Shown here one piece after another: positions 26,059 through 34,141 of a stretch of DNA of 64,000 nt; within the stretch, counting starts at the first letter, position 1, and every line of letters begins with the position of its first letter. The DNA is from UBA4742 sp963734965. GTDB lineage: Bacteria > Actinomycetota > Acidimicrobiia > Acidimicrobiales > Acidimicrobilacustridaceae. The notes below the pieces were generated by a model. It was given only the letters and a program-made list of their open reading frames with translations. It ran no database searches and was not told where the DNA came from. The position numbers and the translations under genes are program-made. The DNA is taken from positions 372,001 through 436,000 of the forward strand of contig CAVTJK010000003.1 in the NCBI GenBank assembly GCA_963734965.1, read 5' to 3'.

Positions 26059-26442
26059 TCAGGTGGACGAGTCGTGCGTGCCGTTCTCGGACTCCATCAG
26101 TCGGGCGCGCAGGTCGAGCACGGCCAGCACGATCTGGGCCGCCGTCGCGTCACCGCCGGTCGCGGGCGCCCACCAGGCGGCGAGCATCCGCTCGAGGCGG
26201 GCACCGTCGATGCGACGGCGGGCGCGTGCATCGATCTGGGGCAATGCTGACTCGATGGCCCGATCTATCAGGCGCACGGTGGGACCGGGACTGACGAAGC
26301 CGTGTTGCTGGCCGATGCTCAGCACGGACACCCCTTCGATGCACTGCTCGACGACCTGACGATCGCGCTCGATGGCGCGAGCGGTGCCGGACTGGGTTCC
26401 GCTCTTGACGGCGGAGCCGGGGTCGTCCGAGGTCGAGGTCAC
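26059..26442 (-). CDS. Small HTH-type protein coupled to KdpE2
   Basis: 127 aa starting at GTG 26442, overlapping the KdpE2 stop by 4 bases (GTGA) once a frame error is corrected. The central part (RDRQVVEQCIEGVSVLSIGQ, PTVRLIDRAIESALPQ) resembles sigma-70-region-4-like or terminase-small-subunit-like HTH proteins of actinobacteria. It continues with a helical segment R.....RLERMLAAWWAPATGGD.TAAQIVLAVLDLRARLM, typical of that group (it binds DNA ends or promoters in other contexts). Function here is unknown. Translational coupling implies a regulatory partner of the response regulator. Confidence 0.6.
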   Translation of the reverse strand: MTSTSDDPGSAVKSGTQSGTARAIERDRQVVEQCIEGVSVLSIGQQHGFVSPGPTVRLIDRAIESALPQIDARARRRIDGARLERMLAAWWAPATGGDATAAQIVLAVLDLRARLMESENGTHDSST

Positions 26443-27150
26443 GGCGCCACGGCGTCGACCAACTCGTCCACCGGCGCGCCGGCTGAACCGGTAGCCGAGA
26501 CCGCGGCTGGTGACCAGATAGCGAGGTCGGGCCGGCTCGGGTTCGAGCTTGCGCCTCAGCGATCCGATGAACACCCGGACGTAGTCGCACTGGTCGGTGT
26601 GTCCGAGTCCCCACACCTCCTTCGAGAGCTCGCCCTGGCCGACGACGGTTCCCTCCTGGCGAACGAGCACGTCCATGAGCCGCCACTCGGTCGCGGTGAG
26701 GTGGACGGGGTCACCGCCGACGGTCGCGTGCCGACCGGCCAGATCGAGGGAGAAGTGGCGGGTGACCACGAGACGGGTCTCGCCGACCCGGGCCGAGCGA
26801 CGGAGCAGGGCCCGGAGACGAGCGAGCAGCTCGTCCATCCCGAAGGGTTTGGCCAGGTAGTCGTCCGCACCGGCATCGAGGGCGGCGGCGGCGTCGGCGG
26901 TGCCGCTCCGGGCGGTCAGCACCAGGATCGGCACGTAGCTCCAGCGCCGGATGCCCTCGAGCACCGCGAGGCCATCCATGCCCGGCAGCCCGAGATCGAG
27001 CAGAACCAGATCGGGATGGCGTTGAGCGGCGAGGGCCAGACCCTGTTCGCCGGTGTGGGCGGCGATCGTCTCGTAGTCCCAGGCCCTCAGGCTGATGCTG
27101 AGGGCGCGCTGGAAGGGCTTCTCGTCATCGATGATCAACAAGCGGGTCAC
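26439..27150 (-). CDS. KdpE-like response regulator, copy 2 (frame break near 26480)
   Basis: 236 aa after removing one base. OmpR family: DDE at 8-10, Asp52 in LVLLDLGLPGMDG, KPFGMDELLARLRALLRR, and a winged helix with VHLTATEWRLMDVLVRQ, YVRVFIGSLRRKLEPE and SRGLGYRFS. As written the frame runs on into the next gene. Dropping one C after FS gives GAPVDELVDAVAP and a TGA at 26439-26441 that overlaps the downstream GTG, the usual pattern here. It is divergent from kdp operon 2, which has no kdpD, so the cognate kinase is probably the KdpD at 16211 or lies elsewhere. Confidence 0.85.
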
Positions 27151-27470
27151 CCTTCTCTTCTACGCCCGAGCTCGACCGGGACCTACAGGGTTTGCGCGAT
27201 CTCAACGCCCGCGACGGCGATCTTGACGGATCCTTCGTGCGGCACCGAGGTGCCGAACCACGCGCGCTTCGGACCTTCCGATCATCGCGACGCGGCGCGG
27301 CCATCTGGTCCCCACTTCGTCGAGGAACGCGGAAGATCGGGCGAGGTCGCGTTCAGATCACGCCAAGGCGCTAGCGGTTGATCGGGCCTCGGCGTAGAGG
27401 TGAGGACCGGCCGGTCTTCACGCTCATCGCACGCTGCGTGTCGACCGCCGAACACCGACCTGGAGGTCTC
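27151..27470. other. Divergent regulatory region of kdp operon 2
   Basis: 320 bases between the kdpE-like gene (minus) and kdp operon 2 (plus). It contains a candidate operator at 27352-27368 and, on the minus strand near 27215-27229, CCGTCAAGATCGCCG, which resembles the TCAAGATC half of the site at 10279. No other gene or repeat was recognised. Confidence 0.5.
27352..27368. promoter_or_regulatory. Candidate kdp operator, site 3
   Basis: TTCAGATCACGCCAAGG matches TCAAGATCCCGCTAAGG (10282-10298) at 13 of 17 positions. It lies 102 bases before the first gene of kdp operon 2. KdpE binding is inferred from its recurrence upstream of potassium genes. Confidence 0.35.
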
Positions 27471-27620
27471 ATGCAAGATCTGATCTTTGTCCTGATCGTC
27501 CTCGTGTTCTTCGCGCTGATGCTGGCCCTCGTGCGCGGCTGCGACCGGATCATCGGGTCCGACGAGGACGCGCTCGGTTCGACCCGGGCGTCGGACGAGG
27601 ACGTCGAGGTGGCCGCCTGA
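27471..27620 (+). CDS. Small kdp-associated membrane protein, copy 2
   Basis: 49 aa from the ATG at 27471, preceded by TGGAGG. One helix (LIFVLIVLVFFALMLALV) is followed by RGCDRIIGSDED and an acidic tail. It is the clear paralog of the 46-aa protein at 11349 and occupies the same place before kdpF, sharing the Cys-x-Arg-Ile-Ile-Gly-Ser-Asp-Glu motif just inside or outside the membrane. An open frame reaching back to 27378 is not coding-like. The TGA overlaps the kdpF start (TGATG). The function is unknown; association with the Kdp pump is inferred from conserved placement. Confidence 0.78.
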   Translation: MQDLIFVLIVLVFFALMLALVRGCDRIIGSDEDALGSTRASDEDVEVAA

Positions 27621-27724
27621 TGATCGTCGCCTTCCTGGACGCCAAGGACTTCGTCGGGCTGGCGGTCGGCGCCGCCCTGATCGTCTACCTCCTGTTCGCC
27701 TTGCTGTTCCCGGAGAAGCTGTGA
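27620..27724 (+). CDS. kdpF: KdpF, copy 2
   Basis: 34 aa, a single helix (FVGLAVGAALIVYLLFALLFPEKL) with the characteristic FPE.L end. It shares one base with the preceding gene's stop and overlaps the GTG start of kdpA by 4 bases. It is slightly longer at the N-terminus than copy 1. Confidence 0.9.
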   Translation: MIVAFLDAKDFVGLAVGAALIVYLLFALLFPEKL

Positions 27725-29466
27725 GCGCCGCCGGATGGATCCAGTTCGCCGTGTTCGGCGTGCTGGTCGCCATCAGCACCCCGTTGCTCGGCATCTACAT
27801 GTACAAGGTGTACACGGGCCGCAAGCACGTCGGCTCCCGGGCCTTCGACGTGGTCGACAACGGCATCTACAAGGTCTGCCGCATCAACCCCGAGGGCGAG
27901 CAGCGCTGGAACGTCTACGCCATCTCGCTGCTGCTGTTCAGCGCCGCCGGCATCTTGTTCATGTACGGCCTGCTGCGCCTCCAGGGCCATCTGCCGCTCA
28001 ATCCCGACCACATCGCCTCGCCCAACCAGGGCATCTCGTTCAACACCGCCGTCAGCTTCGTGACCAACACCGACTGGCAGGTCTACGCCGGCGAGTCGAC
28101 CATGAGCCAGCTCTCCCAGATGTTGGCCCTGGTCGTCCAGATGTTCCTGTCGGCGGCCGTGGGCATGGCCGTGGCCGTAGCCCTGGTGCGTGGCCTCACC
28201 CGCGCCCGCCGGACCACGTTGGGCAGCTTCTGGGTCGACACCGTGCGCTCGACCACTCGCATCCTGCTGCCGATCTCGTTCGTCTTCGCCATCGTGTTCA
28301 TGTCCCAGGGCGTCATCCAGAACTTCTCGGCGGCCAAGCAGGTCACCACGGTCGCGGCGGTGGCCACCCACGAGCAGAAGAACAGCGCCCTCCAGCAGTC
28401 CGCCACGCAAGGCCCGGTGAGCTCGCAGATGCCCATCGAGGAGCTGGGTGACAACGGCGGCGGGTTCTACAACGCCAACACCGCGCACCCGTACCAGAAC
28501 CCCAACCCCTTCACCAGCATCCTGCTGTCGTGGCTCGTGGTTATGGTGCCCTTCGCCTTCGCCGTGACCTTCGGGAAGATGGTCGGCTCGATGCGCCAAG
28601 GCGCCGTCATCCTGGCTTCGATGGTCATCCTGTTCGTGATCGGACTGGTGGCCATCGGCGTGTTCGAAGGTCCCGGCAACCCGAAGTTGGCCAAGGCCGG
28701 GGTCACCCAGGCCGCCACCGCCGCCAACATCGGCGGGAACATGGAAGGCAAGGAGACCCGATTCGGGGTCAGCGCCTCTGCGATCGAGGGCAACTCGGTC
28801 ACCGCTACCTCGGCCGGGTCGCCCAACTCGGCCCACGAGAGCTTCACGCCGCTCGGTGGCTCGGTCCCGCTCGTCAACATGCTGTTGGGTGAGGTCAGCC
28901 CCGGCGGCGCCGGGGGCGGGCTCTACGGGAAGCTGATCCTGGTCATCCTGAGCGTGTTCATCGCCGGGCTCATGGTCGGGCGAACACCCGAGTACCTGGG
29001 CAAGAAGATCCAGGCCCGGGAGATGAAGCTGGCCGTCATCTACATCCTGGCCGTGCCCGCCACCGTGCTCGGATTCGGTGGTTGGGCCATCGTCAACCAC
29101 ACCGCGTTGGCCGGTCTCTCCGCGTCGGGTGCACACGGGCTGACGGAGATGACCTACACCTTCGCCTCGACCACCAACAACAACGGCTCGGCCTTCGCCG
29201 GCATCACCACCGGCACCACCTGGTACGAGGTGGTGCTCGGCCTGGCCATGTTGATCGGCCGCTACGTGCTGATCGTCCCCGTGCTGGCCATCGCCGGATC
29301 GCTGGTGCGCAAGCAGCCGGTCCCGGCCACCGCCGGCACGTTCCGCACCGACACCCCCCTGTTCCTCGGCCTGCTTCTGGCTGTGACGGTGATCCTGGTC
29401 GGCCTGACCTACTTCGCAGTGGTCGCGCTCGGTCCCATCGTCGAACAGCTCACCGGCCACTTCTAG
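27721..29466 (+). CDS. kdpA: KdpA, copy 2, with altered filter loops
   Basis: 581 aa from GTG 27721. All KdpA landmarks are present (NMEGKETRFG, IAGLMVGRTPEYLGKKI, NNNGSAFAG), but three of the four filter-loop regions differ from copy 1 and the E. coli type. NTNW is NTDW, GTNGGGFFNANS is GDNGGGFYNANT, and HDS is HES. Each change adds or retains an acidic residue near the ion path. Unlike copy 1 there is no long insertion after the first helix. It should still transport K+, perhaps with changed affinity or selectivity (inference). Followed by kdpB after 10 bases. Confidence 0.95.
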   Translation: MSAAGWIQFAVFGVLVAISTPLLGIYMYKVYTGRKHVGSRAFDVVDNGIYKVCRINPEGEQRWNVYAISLLLFSAAGILFMYGLLRLQGHLPLNPDHIASPNQGISFNTAVSFVTNTDWQVYAGESTMSQLSQMLALVVQMFLSAAVGMAVAVALVRGLTRARRTTLGSFWVDTVRSTTRILLPISFVFAIVFMSQGVIQNFSAAKQVTTVAAVATHEQKNSALQQSATQGPVSSQMPIEELGDNGGGFYNANTAHPYQNPNPFTSILLSWLVVMVPFAFAVTFGKMVGSMRQGAVILASMVILFVIGLVAIGVFEGPGNPKLAKAGVTQAATAANIGGNMEGKETRFGVSASAIEGNSVTATSAGSPNSAHESFTPLGGSVPLVNMLLGEVSPGGAGGGLYGKLILVILSVFIAGLMVGRTPEYLGKKIQAREMKLAVIYILAVPATVLGFGGWAIVNHTALAGLSASGAHGLTEMTYTFASTTNNNGSAFAGITTGTTWYEVVLGLAMLIGRYVLIVPVLAIAGSLVRKQPVPATAGTFRTDTPLFLGLLLAVTVILVGLTYFAVVALGPIVEQLTGHF

Positions 29467-29476
29467 GAGACCGCCA

Positions 29477-31581
29477 ATGGCTGCGACCCTCACCCCTCCT
29501 CCACCCTCGCCCGAGCCGGAACCCGAGCTCGCGGCCGGGATCGAATCCGACCGCAAGCCGGCCCGGTTGTTCGAGGCCGCCATCGTCCGACGGGCCTTGG
29601 TCGACTCGGTCGTCAAGCTGAACCCGCGCACCGAAGCCCGCAACCCGGTGATGTTCGTCGTGCTGATAGGTGCCGTGCTCACCACCGTCCTGTTCTTCGT
29701 CGACGTCGGTTCCGCGACCGCCGCCGACTCCGTGTTCGCCGGTTCCGTGGCCGTCTGGTTGTGGTTCACGGTGCTGTTCGCCAACTTCGCCGAGGCGGTG
29801 GCCGAAGGGCGGGGCAAGGCCCAGGCCGACACACTGCGCCGGACCCGCAGGGAGACGGTGGCTCATCGGCGCGATCCGGACGGGACCATCAGCGAGGTGG
29901 CCTCGTCGGACCTGCACGTGGGCGACCTGTGCGTCGTCACCCCCGGCCAGCTGATCCCAGGCGACGGCGAGATCATCGAAGGCATCGCCTCGGTGGACGA
30001 ATCCGCCATCACCGGCGAGTCGGCCCCGGTCATCCGAGAGTCCGGCGGCGACCGCTCGAGCGTCACCGGCGGGACCCGAGTCCTGTCCGACGGCATCGTG
30101 GTGCGGATCACGGCCGAGCCCGGCGCCAGCTTCATCGACCGCATGATCGCCCTGGTCGAGGGAGCCGAGCGGCAGAAGACGCCCAACGAGATCGCCCTGA
30201 ACATCCTGCTTGGCCGGGTTGACCATCGTCTTCCTGATGGTGGTGATGAGCCTGCAGCCCTTCGCCGTCTACTCCCAGGCGCCCCAGACGGTGGTGGTGC
30301 TCACCGCCCTGCTGGTGTGCCTGGCCCCGACCACCATCGGCGCGCTGCTGTCGGCCATCGGCATCGCCGGCATGGACCGGCTGGTGCAGCGCAACGTGCT
30401 GGCCATGAGCGGTCGGGCCGTCGAGGCGGCAGGTGACGTGTCGACGCTGCTGCTCGACAAGACCGGCACCATCACCTACGGCAACCGCATGGCCGCCGAG
30501 TTCCTGCCCGTGACGGGGGTCGACGAGCCGACGCTGGCGGCGGTGGCCCTGCTGTCGTCGCTCGCCGACGAGACGCCCGAGGGGCGCTCGATCGTGTCGC
30601 TGGCCGAGGAGCGCTACGGGCTCGTGACCGTCGACATGCCCGGTGCCGAGCTGGTCCCGTTCACGGCCCAGACCCGCATGTCCGGCATCGAGTGGGAGGG
30701 TCGCTCGATCCGCAAGGGTGCGGCCGACTCGGTGCAGCGCTGGGTCGTCGAGCAGGGCGGCACCGAGCCGTCCGACCTCGACGGGATCGTGGCCGGCATC
30801 GCCGGTACCGGTGGCACCCCGCTGGTGGTGGCCGAAGGGACCCAGGTGCTCGGCGTCATCCACCTGAAGGACACCGTCAAGACCGGGATCTCCGCCAAGT
30901 TCGACGAGATGCGGGCCATGGGCATCCGCACCGTCATGATCACCGGCGACAACCCCATCACCGCGGCAGCCATCGCCCGCGAGGCCGGCGTCGACGACTT
31001 CCTGGCCGAGGCCACGCCTGAGGACAAGATGGCCCGCATCAGGGCCGAGCAGGCCGGCGGGAAGCTGGTGGCCATGACCGGGGACGGGACCAACGATGCT
31101 CCCGCCCTGGCTCAGGCCGACGTGGGCGTGGCCATGAACACCGGGACGCAGGCCGCCAAAGAGGCCGGGAACATGGTCGACCTCGACTCCAACCCGACCA
31201 AGCTGCTCGAGATCGTCGAGATCGGCAAGCAGCTGCTGATCACCCGCGGCTCGCTGACCACGTTCTCGATCGCCAACGACGTCGGCAAGTACTTCGCCAT
31301 CATCCCGGCCATGTTCGCCGGGGTGTACCCGGAGCTCTCGACGTTGAACATCATGCACTTGAGCAACCCGCACACCGCCATCCTCTCGGCGGTCATCTTC
31401 AACGCCATCATCATCGTCCTGCTGATCCCGCTGGCCCTGCGCGGGGTCAAGTTCCGCGGCGGCCAACGCCCAGGCCATCCTGCGTCGCAACATGCTCATC
31501 TACGGCGTGGGCGGCGTGATCGCTCCATTCGTCGGCATCAAGCTCATCGATGTCGTCCTCACCGCCCTAGGGGTGCACTGA
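29477..31581 (+). CDS. kdpB: KdpB, copy 2 (two frame breaks)
   Basis: 700 aa after removing two bases (near 30209 and 31458). AGGAG precedes the ATG. Motifs ITGESAPV, LLLDKTGTIT, KGAADSVQRW and MTGDGTNDAPALAQADVG are intact. Break 1 falls in NEIALNILL / AGLTIVFLMVV. Break 2 falls in LRGVKFR / AANAQAILRRNMLIYGVGG, after which the protein ends TALGVH at a TGA sharing one base with the kdpC ATG. Without the second correction the frame would fuse into kdpC, which is an artefact. Highly similar to copy 1 throughout the ATPase core, so probably functional. Confidence 0.92.
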
Positions 31582-32354
31582 TGCGTCGCCAAGCCCTCAC
31601 CGCCGTCATGTTGCTGGCCTGCCTGGCCGTGCTCACCGGCCTCGTGTATCCGCTCGTCGTCTTCGGGATCGGCCAGGCCGCGTTCGCCCACCAGGCCAAC
31701 GGCTCGTTCGTCACCCGCAACGGCGTGGTCGTCGGCAGCTCTCTGCTGGGCCAGAACTTCGTCGACGCCAAGGGGAACCCGCTGCGCCAGTACTTCCAGC
31801 CCCGGCCGTCGGACTCGCTGGAGACGTCCTACAACGCGGCGGGCAGCGCGGCGTCGAACCTGGGCCCCGGCGATCCTCGTCTGGTCGGCTTCCAACCCGG
31901 CCTCAACACGGTGGGCCTGAACGGCCAGCCGTCGAAGACCAACGTGTTCGCCACCAAGGCCGATCCCTATTGCGTGCCCACCGATCCGTCCGCCGCCCCG
32001 GTCATCGCCCCGTCGGCCGGCCAGAAGTACGCCAGGACCAAGACCGGGCAGTACGTGTGCTACCCCAACACGGTGCCGCAGCGAGCCATCGCCTACCGCC
32101 TGCTCAACGGCGTGAGCGCGGCCACCAAGCTGCCGTCGGACGCCGTGACCGCGTCAGGTAGCGGCCTCGACCCCGACATCTCGGTCGCCAACGCTCGCCT
32201 GCAGGCCCCTCGGGTGGCGCAGGCCCGGCACCTGCCGTTGGCCACGGTGACCGCGCTGATCGCCAAGAAGACCAGCAGCCGCACGCTCGGGGTTCTCGGC
32301 GAGCGGACGGTCAACGTACTCGATCTGAACCTGGCCCTCGACGACGTCCGCTGA
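31581..32354 (+). CDS. kdpC: KdpC, copy 2, with a long insertion
   Basis: 257 aa, about 50 residues longer than copy 1. An N-terminal helix (AVMLLACLAVLTGLVYPLVV), PRPSDSLETSYNAAGSAASN, the NLGPGDPRL motif, VTASGSGLDPDISVANARL and VLGERTVNVLDLNLAL identify KdpC. The extra segment (about residues 100-165) includes ADPYCVPTDPSAAP and GQYVCYPNTVPQRA, with two cysteines that could form a disulfide outside the membrane. It is the last gene of kdp operon 2; no kdpD or kdpE follows. Confidence 0.93.
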   Translation: MRRQALTAVMLLACLAVLTGLVYPLVVFGIGQAAFAHQANGSFVTRNGVVVGSSLLGQNFVDAKGNPLRQYFQPRPSDSLETSYNAAGSAASNLGPGDPRLVGFQPGLNTVGLNGQPSKTNVFATKADPYCVPTDPSAAPVIAPSAGQKYARTKTGQYVCYPNTVPQRAIAYRLLNGVSAATKLPSDAVTASGSGLDPDISVANARLQAPRVAQARHLPLATVTALIAKKTSSRTLGVLGERTVNVLDLNLALDDVR

Positions 32355-32363
32355 TCGGGGAGA

Positions 32364-32933
32364 TCAGGGAGTACGGCCCAACATCCCCAGCAGACGTTGC
32401 TGGGGCGATGCACCGGAGTCCACGTCCACGCGCGATCCGAACATGCCGCTCGCGCTCAAGAGGTCGATCTGCGGTTCGATCACGGCGATGGCCGTCGTGA
32501 CCAGGTCCGGGTCGAGCTCGGTGGACTGGCCGGTGGACGAGGCCAGATCCCAGCCATGCACGAGCACGTCGATGAAGCGGTGTCCGCAGTAGATCTCGCC
32601 GGGGACCGGACCGTAGGAGACGGCGACGGGCGTGGTCATGGCGTCGGGCCCGAAGAAGGCCGTCTTGGCGGCAGCAGCCGAGGCGTCGTAGGCGGCCAGC
32701 GGGTCATCGCCGAGCACGTCGCCGTCGTAGCGGTCGCCCACCTCGTCGATGGTCTGGCCCTCGACCAGGGGCGCCACCCACCAGTTGCCGCTGACGATGT
32801 GATTGAGCAGCTCGCGCACGCTCCAGGCCTCGCACGCACTGGCTCGGCCCCATGCCGCCTGGCTCACCCCGCCGACGATGGTGTGGACACCATCGAGGGC
32901 GCGGGCGTGGGCTTCGGGCAATTCGATCGACAT
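32364..32933 (-). CDS. TIGR03086-family metal-binding protein (DinB/MDMPI-like)
   Basis: 189 aa. ACEAWSVRELLNHIVSGNWW places a metal-ligand His in the second helix, and YCGHRFIDVLVHGWDLA carries two further His residues, the pattern of TIGR03086/mycothiol maleylpyruvate isomerase N-terminal-type proteins. These are four-helix-bundle metal-binding proteins common in actinobacteria, some acting as mycothiol-dependent enzymes. The specific reaction is unknown. It ends 9 bases from the convergent kdpC copy 2. Confidence 0.82.
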   Translation of the reverse strand: MSIELPEAHARALDGVHTIVGGVSQAAWGRASACEAWSVRELLNHIVSGNWWVAPLVEGQTIDEVGDRYDGDVLGDDPLAAYDASAAAAKTAFFGPDAMTTPVAVSYGPVPGEIYCGHRFIDVLVHGWDLASSTGQSTELDPDLVTTAIAVIEPQIDLLSASGMFGSRVDVDSGASPQQRLLGMLGRTP

Positions 32934-32986
32934 GTGATCCCCCCCTTGCGTTCGCTCCGTGCCGTCGACTCTAGTGAGTCACCCGA

Positions 32987-33361
32987 TCACACGATCGAGG
33001 CGAGGGCCAGGCCGGCGGCGGCGGCGACCAGGCTGGCGAGGATCGAGGTCACGGCATAGGTCAGTGCCATCCTCGAAGCCCGCTTCTCGACCAGCCGTAC
33101 GGTCTCGAAGGTGAACGTCGAGAACGTCGTGTAGGCGCCGCAGAAGCCGGTGCCCAGCACGATCTGATCCGTCTTCGGGAAGGCCTGATAGGTGACGAGG
33201 CCCACCAGCAGGCCGAGCACGAACGAGCCCGTCACGTTGATGACGAGGGTGCCGGCGGGGAGCGCGGAACGGTTGTGGCGTTGCACGGCGCGGTCGACCA
33301 GGTACCGGGTCGGCGCGCCAGCGGCTCCGGCGACGGCCACGCCCAGCACGATCACGATCAC
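32987..33361 (-). CDS. crcB: Fluoride channel subunit FluC/CrcB (second of pair)
   Basis: 124 aa with four membrane helices. GAPTRYLVDR, GTLVINVTGSFVLGLLVG, GFCGAYTTFSTFTFETV and a C-terminal helix are the CrcB landmarks, including the FSTF phenylalanine box. The GTG at 33361 overlaps the upstream crcB stop by 4 bases (GTGA). The open frame continues upstream but overlaps the other subunit. Two adjacent genes suggest an antiparallel heterodimer exporting F-. Confidence 0.93.
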   Translation of the reverse strand: MIVIVLGVAVAGAAGAPTRYLVDRAVQRHNRSALPAGTLVINVTGSFVLGLLVGLVTYQAFPKTDQIVLGTGFCGAYTTFSTFTFETVRLVEKRASRMALTYAVTSILASLVAAAAGLALASIV

Positions 33362-33831
33362 GATCCCAGCTCGCCGCGGCGGCCGAAGGCCCGGTCGCCG
33401 AGCACGATTCCGCCCCAAGCCGCTGCCAGTCCTCCGATCAGCGAGACGAACAGGTACACGGTCGCCGTGGTCCAGTGGCCGTCGCGAACCAGGACATCGG
33501 TGTCGACGGCCAGGGTCGACATGGTGGTGTAGGCGCCGATCACCCCGACGGCGATGAAGGGCCGGGCGTAGCGCGACGGGGGATACCGCTCGATCAACAG
33601 GACCGTGACCACGCCGAGCGCGAACGAACCCGTGATGTTCACGAACAGCGTGGCCAGCGGGAGATGACCGCCGCGCGGGACGAGCCATTGCCCGACCTCG
33701 TAGCGCGCCGACGCGCCCAGGGCCCCGCCGGCGGCGACGGCGGCCACGACGAGCGGTCGCAGCTGATCGGCGGCGGTGGCCAGATCGGGATCGACCGGGA
33801 TGTTGTCGTCGAAGTCTCGTGAGGGTGTCAG
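33358..33831 (-). CDS. crcB: Fluoride channel subunit FluC/CrcB (first of pair), likely CTG start
   Basis: 157 aa if translation begins at CTG 33831. A strong GAGGAGG lies 9 bases before that codon, and the N-terminal extension (SRDFDDNIPVDPDLATAADQ) resembles that of actinobacterial CrcB proteins. A GTG at 33747 would give 129 aa but no Shine-Dalgarno. Core motifs: GGALGASARYEVGQWL, TLFVNITGSFALGVV, GVIGAYTTMSTLAVDTD. The Phe box is TTMSTL, so it lacks the Phe found in its partner's FSTF. It is preceded by a fluoride riboswitch. Confidence 0.88.
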   Translation of the reverse strand: MTPSRDFDDNIPVDPDLATAADQLRPLVVAAVAAGGALGASARYEVGQWLVPRGGHLPLATLFVNITGSFALGVVTVLLIERYPPSRYARPFIAVGVIGAYTTMSTLAVDTDVLVRDGHWTTATVYLFVSLIGGLAAAWGGIVLGDRAFGRRGELGS

Positions 33832-33861
33832 GGGTTCCTACCTCCTCGGGGTGCGAGTGCT

Positions 33862-33911
33862 GGTAGGAGCCATCAGCCGGGACCCGGCGGTTCGAGGCGA
33901 GCTCCATCGCC
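33862..33911 (-). promoter_or_regulatory. Fluoride riboswitch (crcB motif)
   Basis: Read on the minus strand: GGCGATGGAGCTCGCC, then CGAACCGCC, then GGCTGATGGCTCCTACC. These are the conserved blocks of the fluoride aptamer (GGxGATGG, AACxGCC, GCTGATGxCxCCTAC). It lies 31 bases before the first crcB start. Its 3' strand TCCTACC (33868-33862) is complementary to GGTAGGA (33842-33836), which overlaps the ribosome-binding site. Fluoride binding should therefore free the site and allow translation. Confidence 0.9.
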
Positions 33912-33937
33912 GTCGGTGATCGTAGTCCTCGACGGCG

Positions 33938-33990
33938 AGGTCCTCGGAGACGGACGGCTGACGGGAGGGACGCCCGTCCGTTGAGGACCT
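33938..33990. other. Long two-part hairpin between fluoride genes and lipoprotein
   Basis: Outer arms AGGTCCTC (33938-33945) and GAGGACCT (33983-33990), and inner arms CGGACGG (33951-33957) and CCGTCCG (33974-33980), all perfect. It lies upstream of the riboswitch on the minus strand and upstream of the lipoprotein gene on the plus strand. Role unknown: terminator, insulator or operator. Confidence 0.5.
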
Positions 33991-34141
33991 GAGCGCGAAG
34001 CAGGCCGGCGGCGCGCGGTCCGCCCTGAGCGACTTCGCTGTGTCATCGGTCTCTCTGACGGCCGTGCACCCCGAGGCGTCGAACCGATCCCCGTCGCCAT
34101 TCGTAGACGTCGATGAGCGGACACGACGAAAGGGACAGCCG

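Noticed and set aside
26059..27150. A single 363-aa fusion of response regulator and HTH protein
   Set aside because: Dropping one base at ~26480 gives a natural regulator C-terminus and a TGA overlapping a GTG start, matching the operon style and the single-base insertions elsewhere.
30210..32354. A KdpB-KdpC fusion protein
   Set aside because: The fusion exists only because of an extra base at ~31458; with it removed, KdpB ends normally and overlaps the kdpC ATG by one base.
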